Made by a program: the position numbers and the translations under genes
Shown: one piece after another, positions 1-6,841 of the stretch
Position numbering within the stretch: the first letter of the stretch is position 1
Layout: each line of letters opens with the position of its first letter
Assembly: GCA_905480395.1 (NCBI GenBank)
Contig: CAJQQE010000014.1
Span: 1 to 64,000 of the forward strand
Reading direction: 5' to 3'
Length of the DNA stretch: 64,000 bases
DNA from: an uncultured Phycisphaerales bacterium
GTDB taxonomy: Bacteria; Planctomycetota; Phycisphaerae; Phycisphaerales; SM1A02
The notes under the pieces: model-generated
What the model saw: only the letters and a program-made list of their open reading frames with translations
Database searches by the model: none
Told to the model about the DNA's origin: nothing

Positions 1-285
1 GCCGGGGCACATGCGGAGATGACGCTCGGCCACTTCGCGATCGGACCATTCACGCACGATGTCCGGACGTGTCGTGACGACCAGGTGCATGTGATTCGCC
101 ATGACGTGCCAGGCGGTCAGGTCGATCGCCATCGCCCCCTGGAGATCGGCAATACGGGTTTCGATCCAGGTCCTGCGATGCTCGAGCCCCTCACCGCAAA
201 GCATGGCTTTTCGGACGCAACGACTGATGCAGTGATACGTCCCGACCGCTTCGTCATCGACGATGCGTCCTCGTGGTGTCGCCAT
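1..285 (-). CDS. REP-associated tyrosine transposase (RAYT, Y1 family), 3' part cut by window edge
   Basis: The reverse strand is open from an ATG at 285 to the window edge, 95 codons. The product starts MATPRGRIVDDEAVGTYHCI and has the YHCISRC and NHMHLVV blocks of IS200-like Y1 transposases. His65 and His67 form the HUH metal-binding motif; the catalytic tyrosine would lie beyond the edge. Enzymes of this family cut and rejoin single-stranded DNA, and the RAYT subgroup is found with REP repeats, which occur here immediately upstream of its start (286-489) and again at 1811-2110. The retained part has no frameshift or stop. Whether the gene is complete cannot be seen. Confidence 0.85.
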   Translation of the reverse strand, partial: MATPRGRIVDDEAVGTYHCISRCVRKAMLCGEGLEHRRTWIETRIADLQGAMAIDLTAWHVMANHMHLVVTTRPDIVREWSDREVAERHLRMCPG

Positions 286-489
286 GTTTGGCTGCCTTCT
301 GTTCTGACGCCCCTATAGATGCCAGAGTAGCCATCGCAAAGGCATCCTCCGGGAAGTCACGCGAAAATTCGTGATCGGTGGGTGTCCTCGACTTACCCCT
401 CGACTTACCTCCCAAAGGCATCCCCCGGGAAGTCAGGCGGAAGTTCGTGGTCGGTGGGTGTCCTCGACTTACCCCCTCGACTTACCCCT
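286..489. repeat. REP block A beside the RAYT gene (two tandem units)
   Basis: This stretch holds two copies of a unit of about 70 bp. Each reads caaaggcatcc, then cgggaagtca, then the core GTGGGTGTCCTCGACTTACC. The cores are at about 373-393 and 448-468, and short CTCGACTTACC echoes follow each. The first 85 bases (286-370) are also found, nearly identical, at 1732-1810. Short open frames across it are translations of the repeat and are not genes. I see no gene or clear promoter in the remaining noncoding stretch 490-638, which leads into the next gene. Confidence 0.75.
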
Positions 490-638
490 CCCGACTTATT
501 GCACGGCACCACCCAATCGGCGGCGACGGCGATGACATCGGGAACGACGGCAAGATCGCTCCAGACCGCTCGCCGTACCATGCTCGGAACACTCGCACCC
601 CGATGAAACGATGAACGCTTGAAAGGCTCGCGATTCTC

Positions 639-1520
639 ATGCCGACCCCCCACTCGACCGCAAGTCCGCACCACGCGTTTGCCACATGCCGTTCCGCCGA
701 GATCGCCGTGCGCCTCGCGTGTTTCGTGATCGCGACATTTCTCGCCGCTGGTTGTCGAGCACCGTACGCCGGAGACGAACCGAGCATCACGCCGGGGCCA
801 CCATCGATGCGGATCGCGACCTACAACATCCGGCACGGGCGGGGCTCGGACGACGTGCTTGATCTCGATCGCACCGCCCGCGCGATCGCCGCCCTCGACG
901 CCGACATCGTGGCCCTGCAAGAGGTCGACGAGAAGGTCCGCCGGAGCGGCAATGTCGATCAGGCGGCGACCCTCGGAAAAGTCCTCGGTATGCACCACGC
1001 ATTCGGGTCGTTCATGGACTACGACGGTGGGCGATACGGTTTGGCGATTCTCTCCCGATGGCCCATCGAATCGTTCGAATCCTGGCGACTGCCGACTGGA
1101 AACGAACCCCGCGTCGCCCTCGCGGTCAAAGTCGATCCACCCGGTATGGGGCCCTGTTCGATCGTCGACGTCCACTTCGACTGGGTGGCGGACGACGGCT
1201 TCCGATTCGCCCAGGCGGAGGCGGTCGCCGCACGACTCGCCGCGCTCGATCACCGGTGGATCCTGCTGGGCGACTTCAACGCCACCCCGGGCACCCGCAC
1301 TCGTCGCCTGTTCGGCGGACTTGGTCGTGAGGGGGATCGTCCGGCCAGCGGATCGAAGACCTGGCCTGCGACCATTCCAACCATCGACATCGACACGATC
1401 ATCGCCGGTCCCGCGGCGGCGTGGTCGGCCTTCGACCTCCGGGTGGTGCCCGAGACGATCACCTCGGACCATCGGCCCGTGGTCACGCGGGTGACCGGAA
1501 AAATCGTGGCCACCCACTGA
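639..1520 (+). CDS. Endonuclease/exonuclease/phosphatase family lipoprotein
   Basis: The 293-residue product has the fold signatures of the EEP superfamily (DNase I, exonuclease III, inositol-phosphatase and sphingomyelinase relatives). These are IATYNIRHG near residue 59, ALQEVD near 92, LLGDFNATPG near 209 and SDHRPV near 279, which together supply the Mg-binding Asn, Glu, Asp and His residues. A hydrophobic stretch ending FLAAGC puts a lipobox cysteine at residue 39, so it is probably exported and lipid-anchored. The N-region is long, so a start later than 639 is possible. A GAAAGG at 621-626 may be the ribosome binding site, although it is 12 bases away. Substrate cannot be told; the export signal favours a phosphodiester or phospholipid substrate outside the cytoplasm. 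It sits between two REP blocks. Confidence 0.8.
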   Translation: MPTPHSTASPHHAFATCRSAEIAVRLACFVIATFLAAGCRAPYAGDEPSITPGPPSMRIATYNIRHGRGSDDVLDLDRTARAIAALDADIVALQEVDEKVRRSGNVDQAATLGKVLGMHHAFGSFMDYDGGRYGLAILSRWPIESFESWRLPTGNEPRVALAVKVDPPGMGPCSIVDVHFDWVADDGFRFAQAEAVAARLAALDHRWILLGDFNATPGTRTRRLFGGLGREGDRPASGSKTWPATIPTIDIDTIIAGPAAAWSAFDLRVVPETITSDHRPVVTRVTGKIVATH

Positions 1521-1710
1521 CCGACCGACCGTTGTGAATTGGTAAACGCCATCTCGCGCGGTCGAGTCGCCGCCATTTTCACGCAAACGCTTGTTGCCCT
1601 CGAAGATCCACACGCATGACCGCAGTTGGATTTGTGGCCACGAAAATCTTCGACCACGCCGCGCCTGCGACATCGCCGCTCGCTCGTGAGACCAAGGCCG
1701 CGGTGGCGTT

Positions 1711-1810
1711 GCGTCCTCGCCGTGCCGCCATGTCTGGCTGCCTTCTGTTCTGACTCTCCACGATGCCAGAGTAGCCATCGCAAAGGTACCCCTGGGAAGT
1801 CATGCGGGAG
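1711..1810 (-). repeat. Relic copy of the RAYT 5' end and its upstream flank
   Basis: On the reverse strand, 1731-1711 matches the first 21 bases of the RAYT reading frame (285-265) with three mismatches. The 80 bases beyond it (1732-1810) match 286-370 closely, sharing ggctgccttctgttctgac and gccagagtagccatcgcaaa. Homology to the transposase stops abruptly after about seven codons. The preceding 1521-1710 holds nothing I recognise. This looks like the end of a lost or aborted second copy of the RAYT unit. Confidence 0.7.
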
Positions 1811-2110
1811 TTTGTAATCGGTGGGTGTCCTCGACTCTCCCTGTGATCGGTGGGTGTCCTCGACTCTCGCTCCGGAGTTTGTGATCGGTGGGTGTCCTCG
1901 ACTCCGCTCTGTGATCGGTGGGTGTCCTCGACTCTCGCTCCCTCGACTCTCCGTCGATTTTGTGATCGGTGGGTGTCCTCGACTCTCGCTCACGATTTTG
2001 TGATCGGTGGGTGTCCTCGACTCTCGCTCACTTGCCCTCGACTTGCCCCGTGGTCGACGGTGTCCTCGACTCTCCGGAGTTTGTAATCGGTGGGTGTCCT
2101 CGACTCCTCG
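1811..2110. repeat. REP array B, seven or eight core copies
   Basis: The core ATCGGTGGGTGTCCTCGACT occurs at 1817-1836, 1846-1865, 1884-1903, 1914-1933, 1965-1984, 2003-2022 and 2086-2105, with a degenerate copy near 2051-2071. Spacing is irregular (29 to about 80 bases). Between the cores are short CTCGACTCTCGCTC echoes. Some copies are framed by complementary ends, for example CGGAGT at 1873-1878 with ACTCCG at 1901-1906, and CGGAGT at 2075-2080 with ACTCC at 2103-2107. The irregular spacing and absence of uniform spacers exclude a CRISPR array. Positions 2111-2241 form the leader of the next gene, with a possible -10 TACACT at 2179-2184. Confidence 0.8.
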
Positions 2111-2241
2111 CTCCCCTCGACTCTCGCTCCCTTCGCGAGAAAGACCGAGGAATCGTTCGCCGCAGGCGATTTCGCCCCTACACTCTCTAAAGGGCCGGAT
2201 CCGCGGAATAACCGGGCTCACGGCATCGCCGAAAGGACCGA

Positions 2242-3270
2242 ATGAACGCCATGACCATCGCCCGAGACACCCGCCTTATTCTCGCTGCACTCTCTTGCGT
2301 CGCTTCGTCGACGGCAGTGGCGCAGGACGCCCTGCTCTGGAGCGAAGAGTTCAACGGAACCGGCGCCCCTGACCCCGCGATCTGGACCCATGATCTCGGA
2401 GACCTCGGGGTGAACAGCGAGCTCCAGATCTACACCGACTCGCCTCAGAACGTGCGGGTCGTCGGAGGAAACCTCGCGATCCATGCCCGACGAGAAGCCG
2501 ACGGACGCTTTACGTCCGGTCGAATCAAGAGCGAGGGCAAGGTCATGTTCCAGTACGGAACGGTCGAGGCCAGGATCAGAATCCCCGATCTCGCCGATGG
2601 CCTGTGGCCTGCTTTCTGGACCCTCGGCAACGACATCTCAAGTGTCGGTTGGCCGAGGTGCGGCGAGATCGACATCCTGGAGATGGGTGGCGGCGAGGCC
2701 CTCGCGAACGGCGAGGTGAACCGCCGGGTGTATTCGACAGCACACTGGGATTTCAACGGCGCCTATGCGAGCTACGGTCAACAACGAACGACCACGGAAG
2801 ATCTGAGCGACGATTTTCACGTGTTTCGCCTGGAGTGGACGCCGAACGCCATCCGGACGTTCGTGGACGGTCAGCAGGTCTGGGTGATGAACATCGCCGA
2901 CCAGAACGCGATGAGCGGGCACGAGTTTCACGCACCGCACTTTCTCATCATCAATATGGCGGTCGGAGGCTCGTTCACCGGGATCACCAATCCGAACGGC
3001 ATCACCGCAACGCTTCCCGCGGCGTATCTCGTCGACTACGTCCGGATCTATGAAAACGGGCACACCATCCTGAGCGGCCCCGGGCTCGATCGCGAATGCC
3101 CGGGCGACATCACGGGCGACGGCGAGGTCGACGCGGCGGACCTCGGGATCCTGCTCGCCCTCTGGAACACCAACGGCAAGAGCAGGCCCGAAGCGGACGT
3201 CAACGGCGACGGCACCGTGAACGCCTCGGACCTCGGACTCCTGCTCGGCGCCTGGGGCGCCTGTCCCTGA
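2242..3270 (+). CDS. Secreted GH16 family beta-glucanase with dockerin-like C-terminus
   Basis: The 342-residue protein has a signal peptide (cleavage near TAVAQ-D, residue 30) and a GH16 domain with the active-site run GEIDILEMG. Here Glu142 would be the nucleophile, Asp144 the helper and Glu147 the acid/base. GH16 enzymes cleave beta-1,3 or mixed-linked glucans, agars, carrageenans or porphyrans; WSEEFNG near the N-terminus and overall length fit the laminarinase side. Residues 286-342 carry two EF-hand-like loops (DITGDGEVDAADLG and DVNGDGTVNASDLG) ending WGACP, a dockerin-like tail common on exported proteins of Phycisphaerae. GAAAGGA at 2229-2235 precedes the start; a second ATG lies three codons in. 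It is monocistronic and backs onto a phzF remnant. Confidence 0.9.
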   Translation: MNAMTIARDTRLILAALSCVASSTAVAQDALLWSEEFNGTGAPDPAIWTHDLGDLGVNSELQIYTDSPQNVRVVGGNLAIHARREADGRFTSGRIKSEGKVMFQYGTVEARIRIPDLADGLWPAFWTLGNDISSVGWPRCGEIDILEMGGGEALANGEVNRRVYSTAHWDFNGAYASYGQQRTTTEDLSDDFHVFRLEWTPNAIRTFVDGQQVWVMNIADQNAMSGHEFHAPHFLIINMAVGGSFTGITNPNGITATLPAAYLVDYVRIYENGHTILSGPGLDRECPGDITGDGEVDAADLGILLALWNTNGKSRPEADVNGDGTVNASDLGLLLGAWGACP

Positions 3271-3317
3271 GCAAATGGGCAGTCACTGCAACTTACCCAC
3301 CTGCCTCGACCTCGCGT

Positions 3318-3386
3318 CGCGGCGGGGTTTCCGGTGAAGGGCCCGTCGGTGACGAACGCATCGACGATCAGAATGGGAATGGACAC
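3318..3386 (-). pseudogene. 5' remnant of a phzF-family isomerase gene
   Basis: The reverse strand carries AAGGAGG, five bases and a GTG at 3386. The 23 codons that follow read MSIPILIVDAF then VTDGPFTGNPAA, the well-conserved N-terminus of PhzF-family proteins (phenazine biosynthesis PhzF and relatives such as diaminopimelate-epimerase-fold isomerases). Similarity ends at about 3318. The frame runs on as arginine- and proline-rich sequence antisense to the glucanase gene, with none of the rest of PhzF. The family is usually 260-300 residues. It lies 26 bases downstream of rsmE on the same strand, so it was probably the second gene of an rsmE-phzF operon, truncated by deletion or insertion. 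Confidence 0.7.
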
Positions 3387-3412
3387 GAAGGCCTCCTTGA
3401 GACCGAACTGGT

Positions 3413-4162
3413 TCAGGAATCGAATGGCGACGTCGACGCCGGACGATTCGCGGTCATCGCCGCGACCAGCGCCACTGCGGCAGTCTCAACCCGAAGGACG
3501 CCGTCGCCCATGCGAATCGGCACCACGCCGTGATCCCTCAGCATCTCGAATTCGGCCGGACTGAAGCCGCCCTCCGGCCCGACCAGCACGACCACCGTCT
3601 CGGTGTTGGTCTCGATCGCATTCGGCGGCGTGCCGCTCGCATCGCCCATCACGACCATCGCGCCGCGCGCCTCCGCGTCCTCGACGGTCTCGATCGGCGT
3701 CTTCGGCTGGAGAATCTCCGGGATCCAAGGCCGCCGGCTCTGTTTGCAGGCCTCAAGCATCACCCGTCGCCAGCGATCGGTCGGATCACGTCGTTTTTGA
3801 TCCGTGGTGATCACGCTGTGATCACAGTGCAAGGGCCGAAACGCCGACATCCCGACCTGCGTCGCCATGTCGAGCATCGTCGACATCCGATCCCCCTTCG
3901 GAAGACTGGCGGCCAGTTCGATCCGCGGCGTTGGCGGGGTCATCCGACGTGACGTCTCGACCTCGACTTCGAGATCACCACTGACCGCCCGGTTACCGGT
4001 CAGGACCGCCTCCGCGACCGTACCGAAACCATCAAAGAGCATGACGCGATCACCGGGCGCGAGGCGCCGTGAGCTGAGCGCGTGCTTCGCTTCCTTCGCG
4101 TCAAGCAGGGTGGCGGAATCCGCAGGGGGAATCGAATCGACATGGAACCAGGCGGCAGGCAT
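3413..4162 (-). CDS. rsmE: 16S rRNA (uracil1498-N3)-methyltransferase RsmE
   Basis: The product (249 residues from the chosen ATG at 4162) has the PUA-like N-terminal domain of RsmE, with EAKHALSSRRLAPGDRVMLFDG around residues 22-43. The SPOUT methyltransferase domain follows, with the knot sequences LVGPEGGFSPAE and a C-terminal RMGDGVLRVETAAVALVA (family form LG.RILRtETA). The enzyme methylates U1498 of 16S rRNA in the assembled small subunit, using S-adenosylmethionine. The frame stays open to 4267, but that extension would overlap the start of the oxidase gene and adds no family sequence; MPAAWFHVD is the natural start. A truncated phzF follows it. Confidence 0.92.
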   Translation of the reverse strand: MPAAWFHVDSIPPADSATLLDAKEAKHALSSRRLAPGDRVMLFDGFGTVAEAVLTGNRAVSGDLEVEVETSRRMTPPTPRIELAASLPKGDRMSTMLDMATQVGMSAFRPLHCDHSVITTDQKRRDPTDRWRRVMLEACKQSRRPWIPEILQPKTPIETVEDAEARGAMVVMGDASGTPPNAIETNTETVVVLVGPEGGFSPAEFEMLRDHGVVPIRMGDGVLRVETAAVALVAAMTANRPASTSPFDS

Positions 4163-4260
4163 GACGGCACGGTAGCCGATCGAGCCGGTTTGTTCGACGC
4201 CCCGTGGTATGGTCGCCTCTTCCACTCCATTCCAGAGCGTGCCTGAACAGGAACGAACCG

Positions 4261-5802
4261 ATGCCAAACGAAGTCATCCCGACGACCACCGTCACGCGTC
4301 GAACCGCGATCCTCACCGGCCTTGCCGGCGCCACGGCGACCGCCTCAATGCTCGATGCCTCGCCACTCGCCGGCACGCGTCTTGCACCCGTGGCCCCGCC
4401 GGTCGATCCCAACCGCCAAGGTGCGCTGTTCGCCGCCCCGAAGCCCGATCGCGTTTTCAACATCGACAAGATGACCGCCGCCCCGTTCGGGGTTCCCACC
4501 GAGGCGATCGGTATCAACGGTTCCATCCCGGGACCGGAGATCCGCGACACCGAGGGCGACACCTTCCGGACCCTGATCAACAACCGGCTCGACACGCCCG
4601 CCACCATCCACTGGCATGGCATGGTGGTTCCGAACTACATGGACGGCGTTCCGTTCATCACCCAATACCCCCTGCAACCCGGCCATTCCGTTCTCATCGA
4701 ATACCCGATCCGCCAGGCCGGCACCTACTGGTACCACTCGCACTACAAGTTTCAGGAACAGCGCGGCTTAAGCGGCCCGTTGGTGATCGAGGAGAAACGC
4801 CCCGATCACGACTACGACCACGACGTCACAATCTTCCTCTCGGACTGGCTGAACCAGTCGCCACTGGGCATGATCCCGCAGCTCCGCGGCGACGAACCCG
4901 CGACGCCAGCCGTCAAACCACCCAAGGCGGGAACCAACACCTTCCCCGGTGACCGGCACTTCAACGTCGATCTCGATCATCCCGGTTTTCTGATGAACGG
5001 CAAGACGCTGGAAGACCCGTGGACCATGCCGGTCAAGGTCGGTGACCGGCTCCGACTCCGACTGATCAACGGCTCGACGTCCAGCTTTTTTCAGGTCGGC
5101 CTGGAGGATCACGACTTCGAGATCATCGCCGCCGACGGCCAGCCGGTAGTTCCCGTGAAGACCGGGAGCCTCGCGATCGCGATCGCCGAGCGGTACGACG
5201 TGCTGGTCACCATCAAAAAATCCGGCTCGTTCACCCTGAACGCCGCCGCCCTCGGATCCGTCCACAAAGTCGCCGGCGTGCTGCACACCGCCAACGCCTC
5301 GAAGAAGCCCAATTCCGAACGAGCCGCCTTCCCGGGCTCGGTCGTAGGCGTGTCCGACTATTCGGCCTTGAAGTCGCCTTACCCCACCCTGCTGGGCGAC
5401 GGTCCGATCGCCTTCCACCCCATGGCACTTGGCGGCGAGATGAAGCAATACCTCTGGTCGATGGGTGGCGAGTACTACAAGTCCGAATTCGTCCCCGACG
5501 GTGACGCCACCCCGGTGAACGTCGAATACGGCCAACGCGTCCGCGTTCGATTCGTGAACCAGACCATGATGTACCACCCCATGCATCTGCACGGGCATTC
5601 CTACCGCGTGATCAACGGCCCGAAGGGCTGGGACGAGACCCACGCCCCGGTCAAGGACACCGTCGCGGTCGCGCCGGGGGCGACGGTCGACATCGAATTC
5701 CTCGCGGAGAATCCGGGGCGGTGGTTCTTCCACTGCCACAATCTCTACCACGCCGCGGCCGGTATGGCCCGCCAGGTCGACTATCGAACGACATCCAGCT
5801 GA
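4261..5802 (+). CDS. Tat-exported multicopper oxidase
   Basis: The 513-residue protein begins with a twin-arginine signal (TRRTAIL at residues 12-18, then an Ala/Gly-rich core). It contains all four copper-ligand blocks of three-domain multicopper oxidases: TIHWHGM, YWYHSHYK, HPMHLHGHSY and FHCHNLYHAAAGM. The last includes the type-1 copper Cys, His and axial Met. Such enzymes couple one-electron oxidation of phenols, metals (Cu(I), Mn(II), Fe(II)) or other donors to reduction of oxygen to water. Substrate cannot be read from sequence; no long Met-rich copper-resistance segment is present. ATG 4261 was preferred over the upstream in-frame GTG at 4204 because it puts the Tat motif near the N-terminus and is preceded by AGGAACG. 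It appears to be transcribed alone. Confidence 0.92.
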   Translation: MPNEVIPTTTVTRRTAILTGLAGATATASMLDASPLAGTRLAPVAPPVDPNRQGALFAAPKPDRVFNIDKMTAAPFGVPTEAIGINGSIPGPEIRDTEGDTFRTLINNRLDTPATIHWHGMVVPNYMDGVPFITQYPLQPGHSVLIEYPIRQAGTYWYHSHYKFQEQRGLSGPLVIEEKRPDHDYDHDVTIFLSDWLNQSPLGMIPQLRGDEPATPAVKPPKAGTNTFPGDRHFNVDLDHPGFLMNGKTLEDPWTMPVKVGDRLRLRLINGSTSSFFQVGLEDHDFEIIAADGQPVVPVKTGSLAIAIAERYDVLVTIKKSGSFTLNAAALGSVHKVAGVLHTANASKKPNSERAAFPGSVVGVSDYSALKSPYPTLLGDGPIAFHPMALGGEMKQYLWSMGGEYYKSEFVPDGDATPVNVEYGQRVRVRFVNQTMMYHPMHLHGHSYRVINGPKGWDETHAPVKDTVAVAPGATVDIEFLAENPGRWFFHCHNLYHAAAGMARQVDYRTTSS

Positions 5803-5961
5803 ACCACCCGCGACGACAGCGACGAATCTTTGTTTGAGACGACATTCCAACGGTATGGCTCGCTCGACCGCGCCCCCGCATCCACCAGCGTGCCGGTATG
5901 CCCACGAATAAAAAACTCCCGATCCCTGGGCATCTTGGAGCAAAGCGCCGACGTGATTCGC

Positions 5962-5979
5962 GTTGATTTCGAAATCAAC
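5962..5979. repeat. 18-bp perfect palindrome over the rsmJ stop codon
   Basis: GTTGATTTCGAAATCAAC is fully self-complementary and covers the rsmJ stop (5975-5977). With no loop and no T-run it is a poor terminator. It could be an operator-like site or chance. The surrounding 5803-5974 stretch between the convergent oxidase and rsmJ genes shows nothing else I recognise. Confidence 0.4.
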
Positions 5980-6706
5980 CGGTCGTGTTTCGCCGCTCCC
6001 AAACTGACCAGCGGAGCAACTTGGTCGGTATCTCAAACGTCGGCGGCCCGAGTGGCGACTCGGGCGTCGGAACGTCCGGCGGCCTCTTCAGGACGATGCG
6101 GGCCGCGCCAACCGTCTCTGCGGCCACGAGCAAGGCCACGATGCCAGAGACCACATCCGCTTGATCTTCTCCCAACAAGGACCGGAGTCGCTGCATGGGC
6201 TTGGGAGGGAGTGCGGATGATTTCCGCCGCGGCGGGTACATCGGATCGAGCATGACCAGCGATGGGGCGACCCGCTGCGCGGCCAAAAACTCAATCGCAT
6301 CGCCGCGGTGAATCTTGATTCGGGCGGCCGGTTCGTAGCCGGACTCGATCGCGCGGCGTCGACCATCTTCAAGGAGCGCCGCGACGACCGGATTCCGCTC
6401 GCACGCCATGACTTGACGGCTCGACGATGCCGCCACAATGGCCGCATCACCCCCGAGGCCGGCGGTCGCATCGATGATCGGTCCCGGCGTGTCCGCGAGA
6501 CCAGACACGATCCGACGAAGCGGATGGCCTGAGTCGAGGCGGCGGGCAAGACTCGACTCGATCTCACCCCGAACGCCGGTACCAGGCCGCTCACCAGCCA
6601 CGAGGAGTTCGAGACCCGAAGGACCTATGCCAAGGATCATCCCGGCGCTGGCGGCGACCAAGATTGCTCGGTCCAGATCAGATGGGTTCGGAGCCGAATC
6701 GGCCAC
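5975..6706 (-). CDS. rsmJ: 16S rRNA (guanine1516-N2)-methyltransferase RsmJ-like
   Basis: This 243-residue class I methyltransferase carries the RsmJ blocks in order. These are DATAGLGGDAAIVA (SAM-binding glycine loop) near residue 79, ACERNPVVAALLEDG near 100, LDPMYPPRRKSSALPPKPM (catalytic NPPY-like DPMYP) near 152, and VLKRPPDVP near 207. The length matches the family. RsmJ methylates G1516 of 16S rRNA in enterobacteria. Start ATG 6706 gives a complete N-terminal domain. It is divergent from the cystathionine beta-synthase gene with about 135 bases between. With rsmE and rsmD it is one of three 16S rRNA methyltransferase genes in the window. Confidence 0.85.
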   Translation of the reverse strand: MADSAPNPSDLDRAILVAASAGMILGIGPSGLELLVAGERPGTGVRGEIESSLARRLDSGHPLRRIVSGLADTPGPIIDATAGLGGDAAIVAASSSRQVMACERNPVVAALLEDGRRRAIESGYEPAARIKIHRGDAIEFLAAQRVAPSLVMLDPMYPPRRKSSALPPKPMQRLRSLLGEDQADVVSGIVALLVAAETVGAARIVLKRPPDVPTPESPLGPPTFEIPTKLLRWSVWERRNTTG

Positions 6707-6841
6707 GAATCGACTCCCTTTACAAGGCGGTCTACGGGGGATCGGGAGGACCGGACATCTCCTCCTTCCCGGTTAGGATACGGGGTCCTGCCCGGCGACC
6801 GTCGTCGCGGGCGTCTCACGCTGGCACGCTGGAGCGATTTT

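Noticed and set aside
405-1778. Long reverse-strand open frame of 457 codons
   Set aside because: It is antisense to the EEP gene and its ends are translated REP repeats; composition is Arg/Gly/Asp-rich without family motifs.
1811-2110. CRISPR array
   Set aside because: Repeat cores are irregularly spaced, spacers are themselves fragments of the repeat and no cas gene is near.
1250-2221. Reverse-strand frame of 323 codons with repeated GHPPIT and ESRT segments
   Set aside because: The repeated peptide is the REP array read in frame; spurious.
2242-3270. Glucanase as part of a cellulosome
   Set aside because: No cohesin or scaffoldin is present in the window, and dockerin-like tails in this lineage occur on many unrelated proteins.
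4768-6036. Reverse-strand frame of 422 codons
   Set aside because: Antisense to the multicopper oxidase, whose copper sites are all intact on the forward strand.
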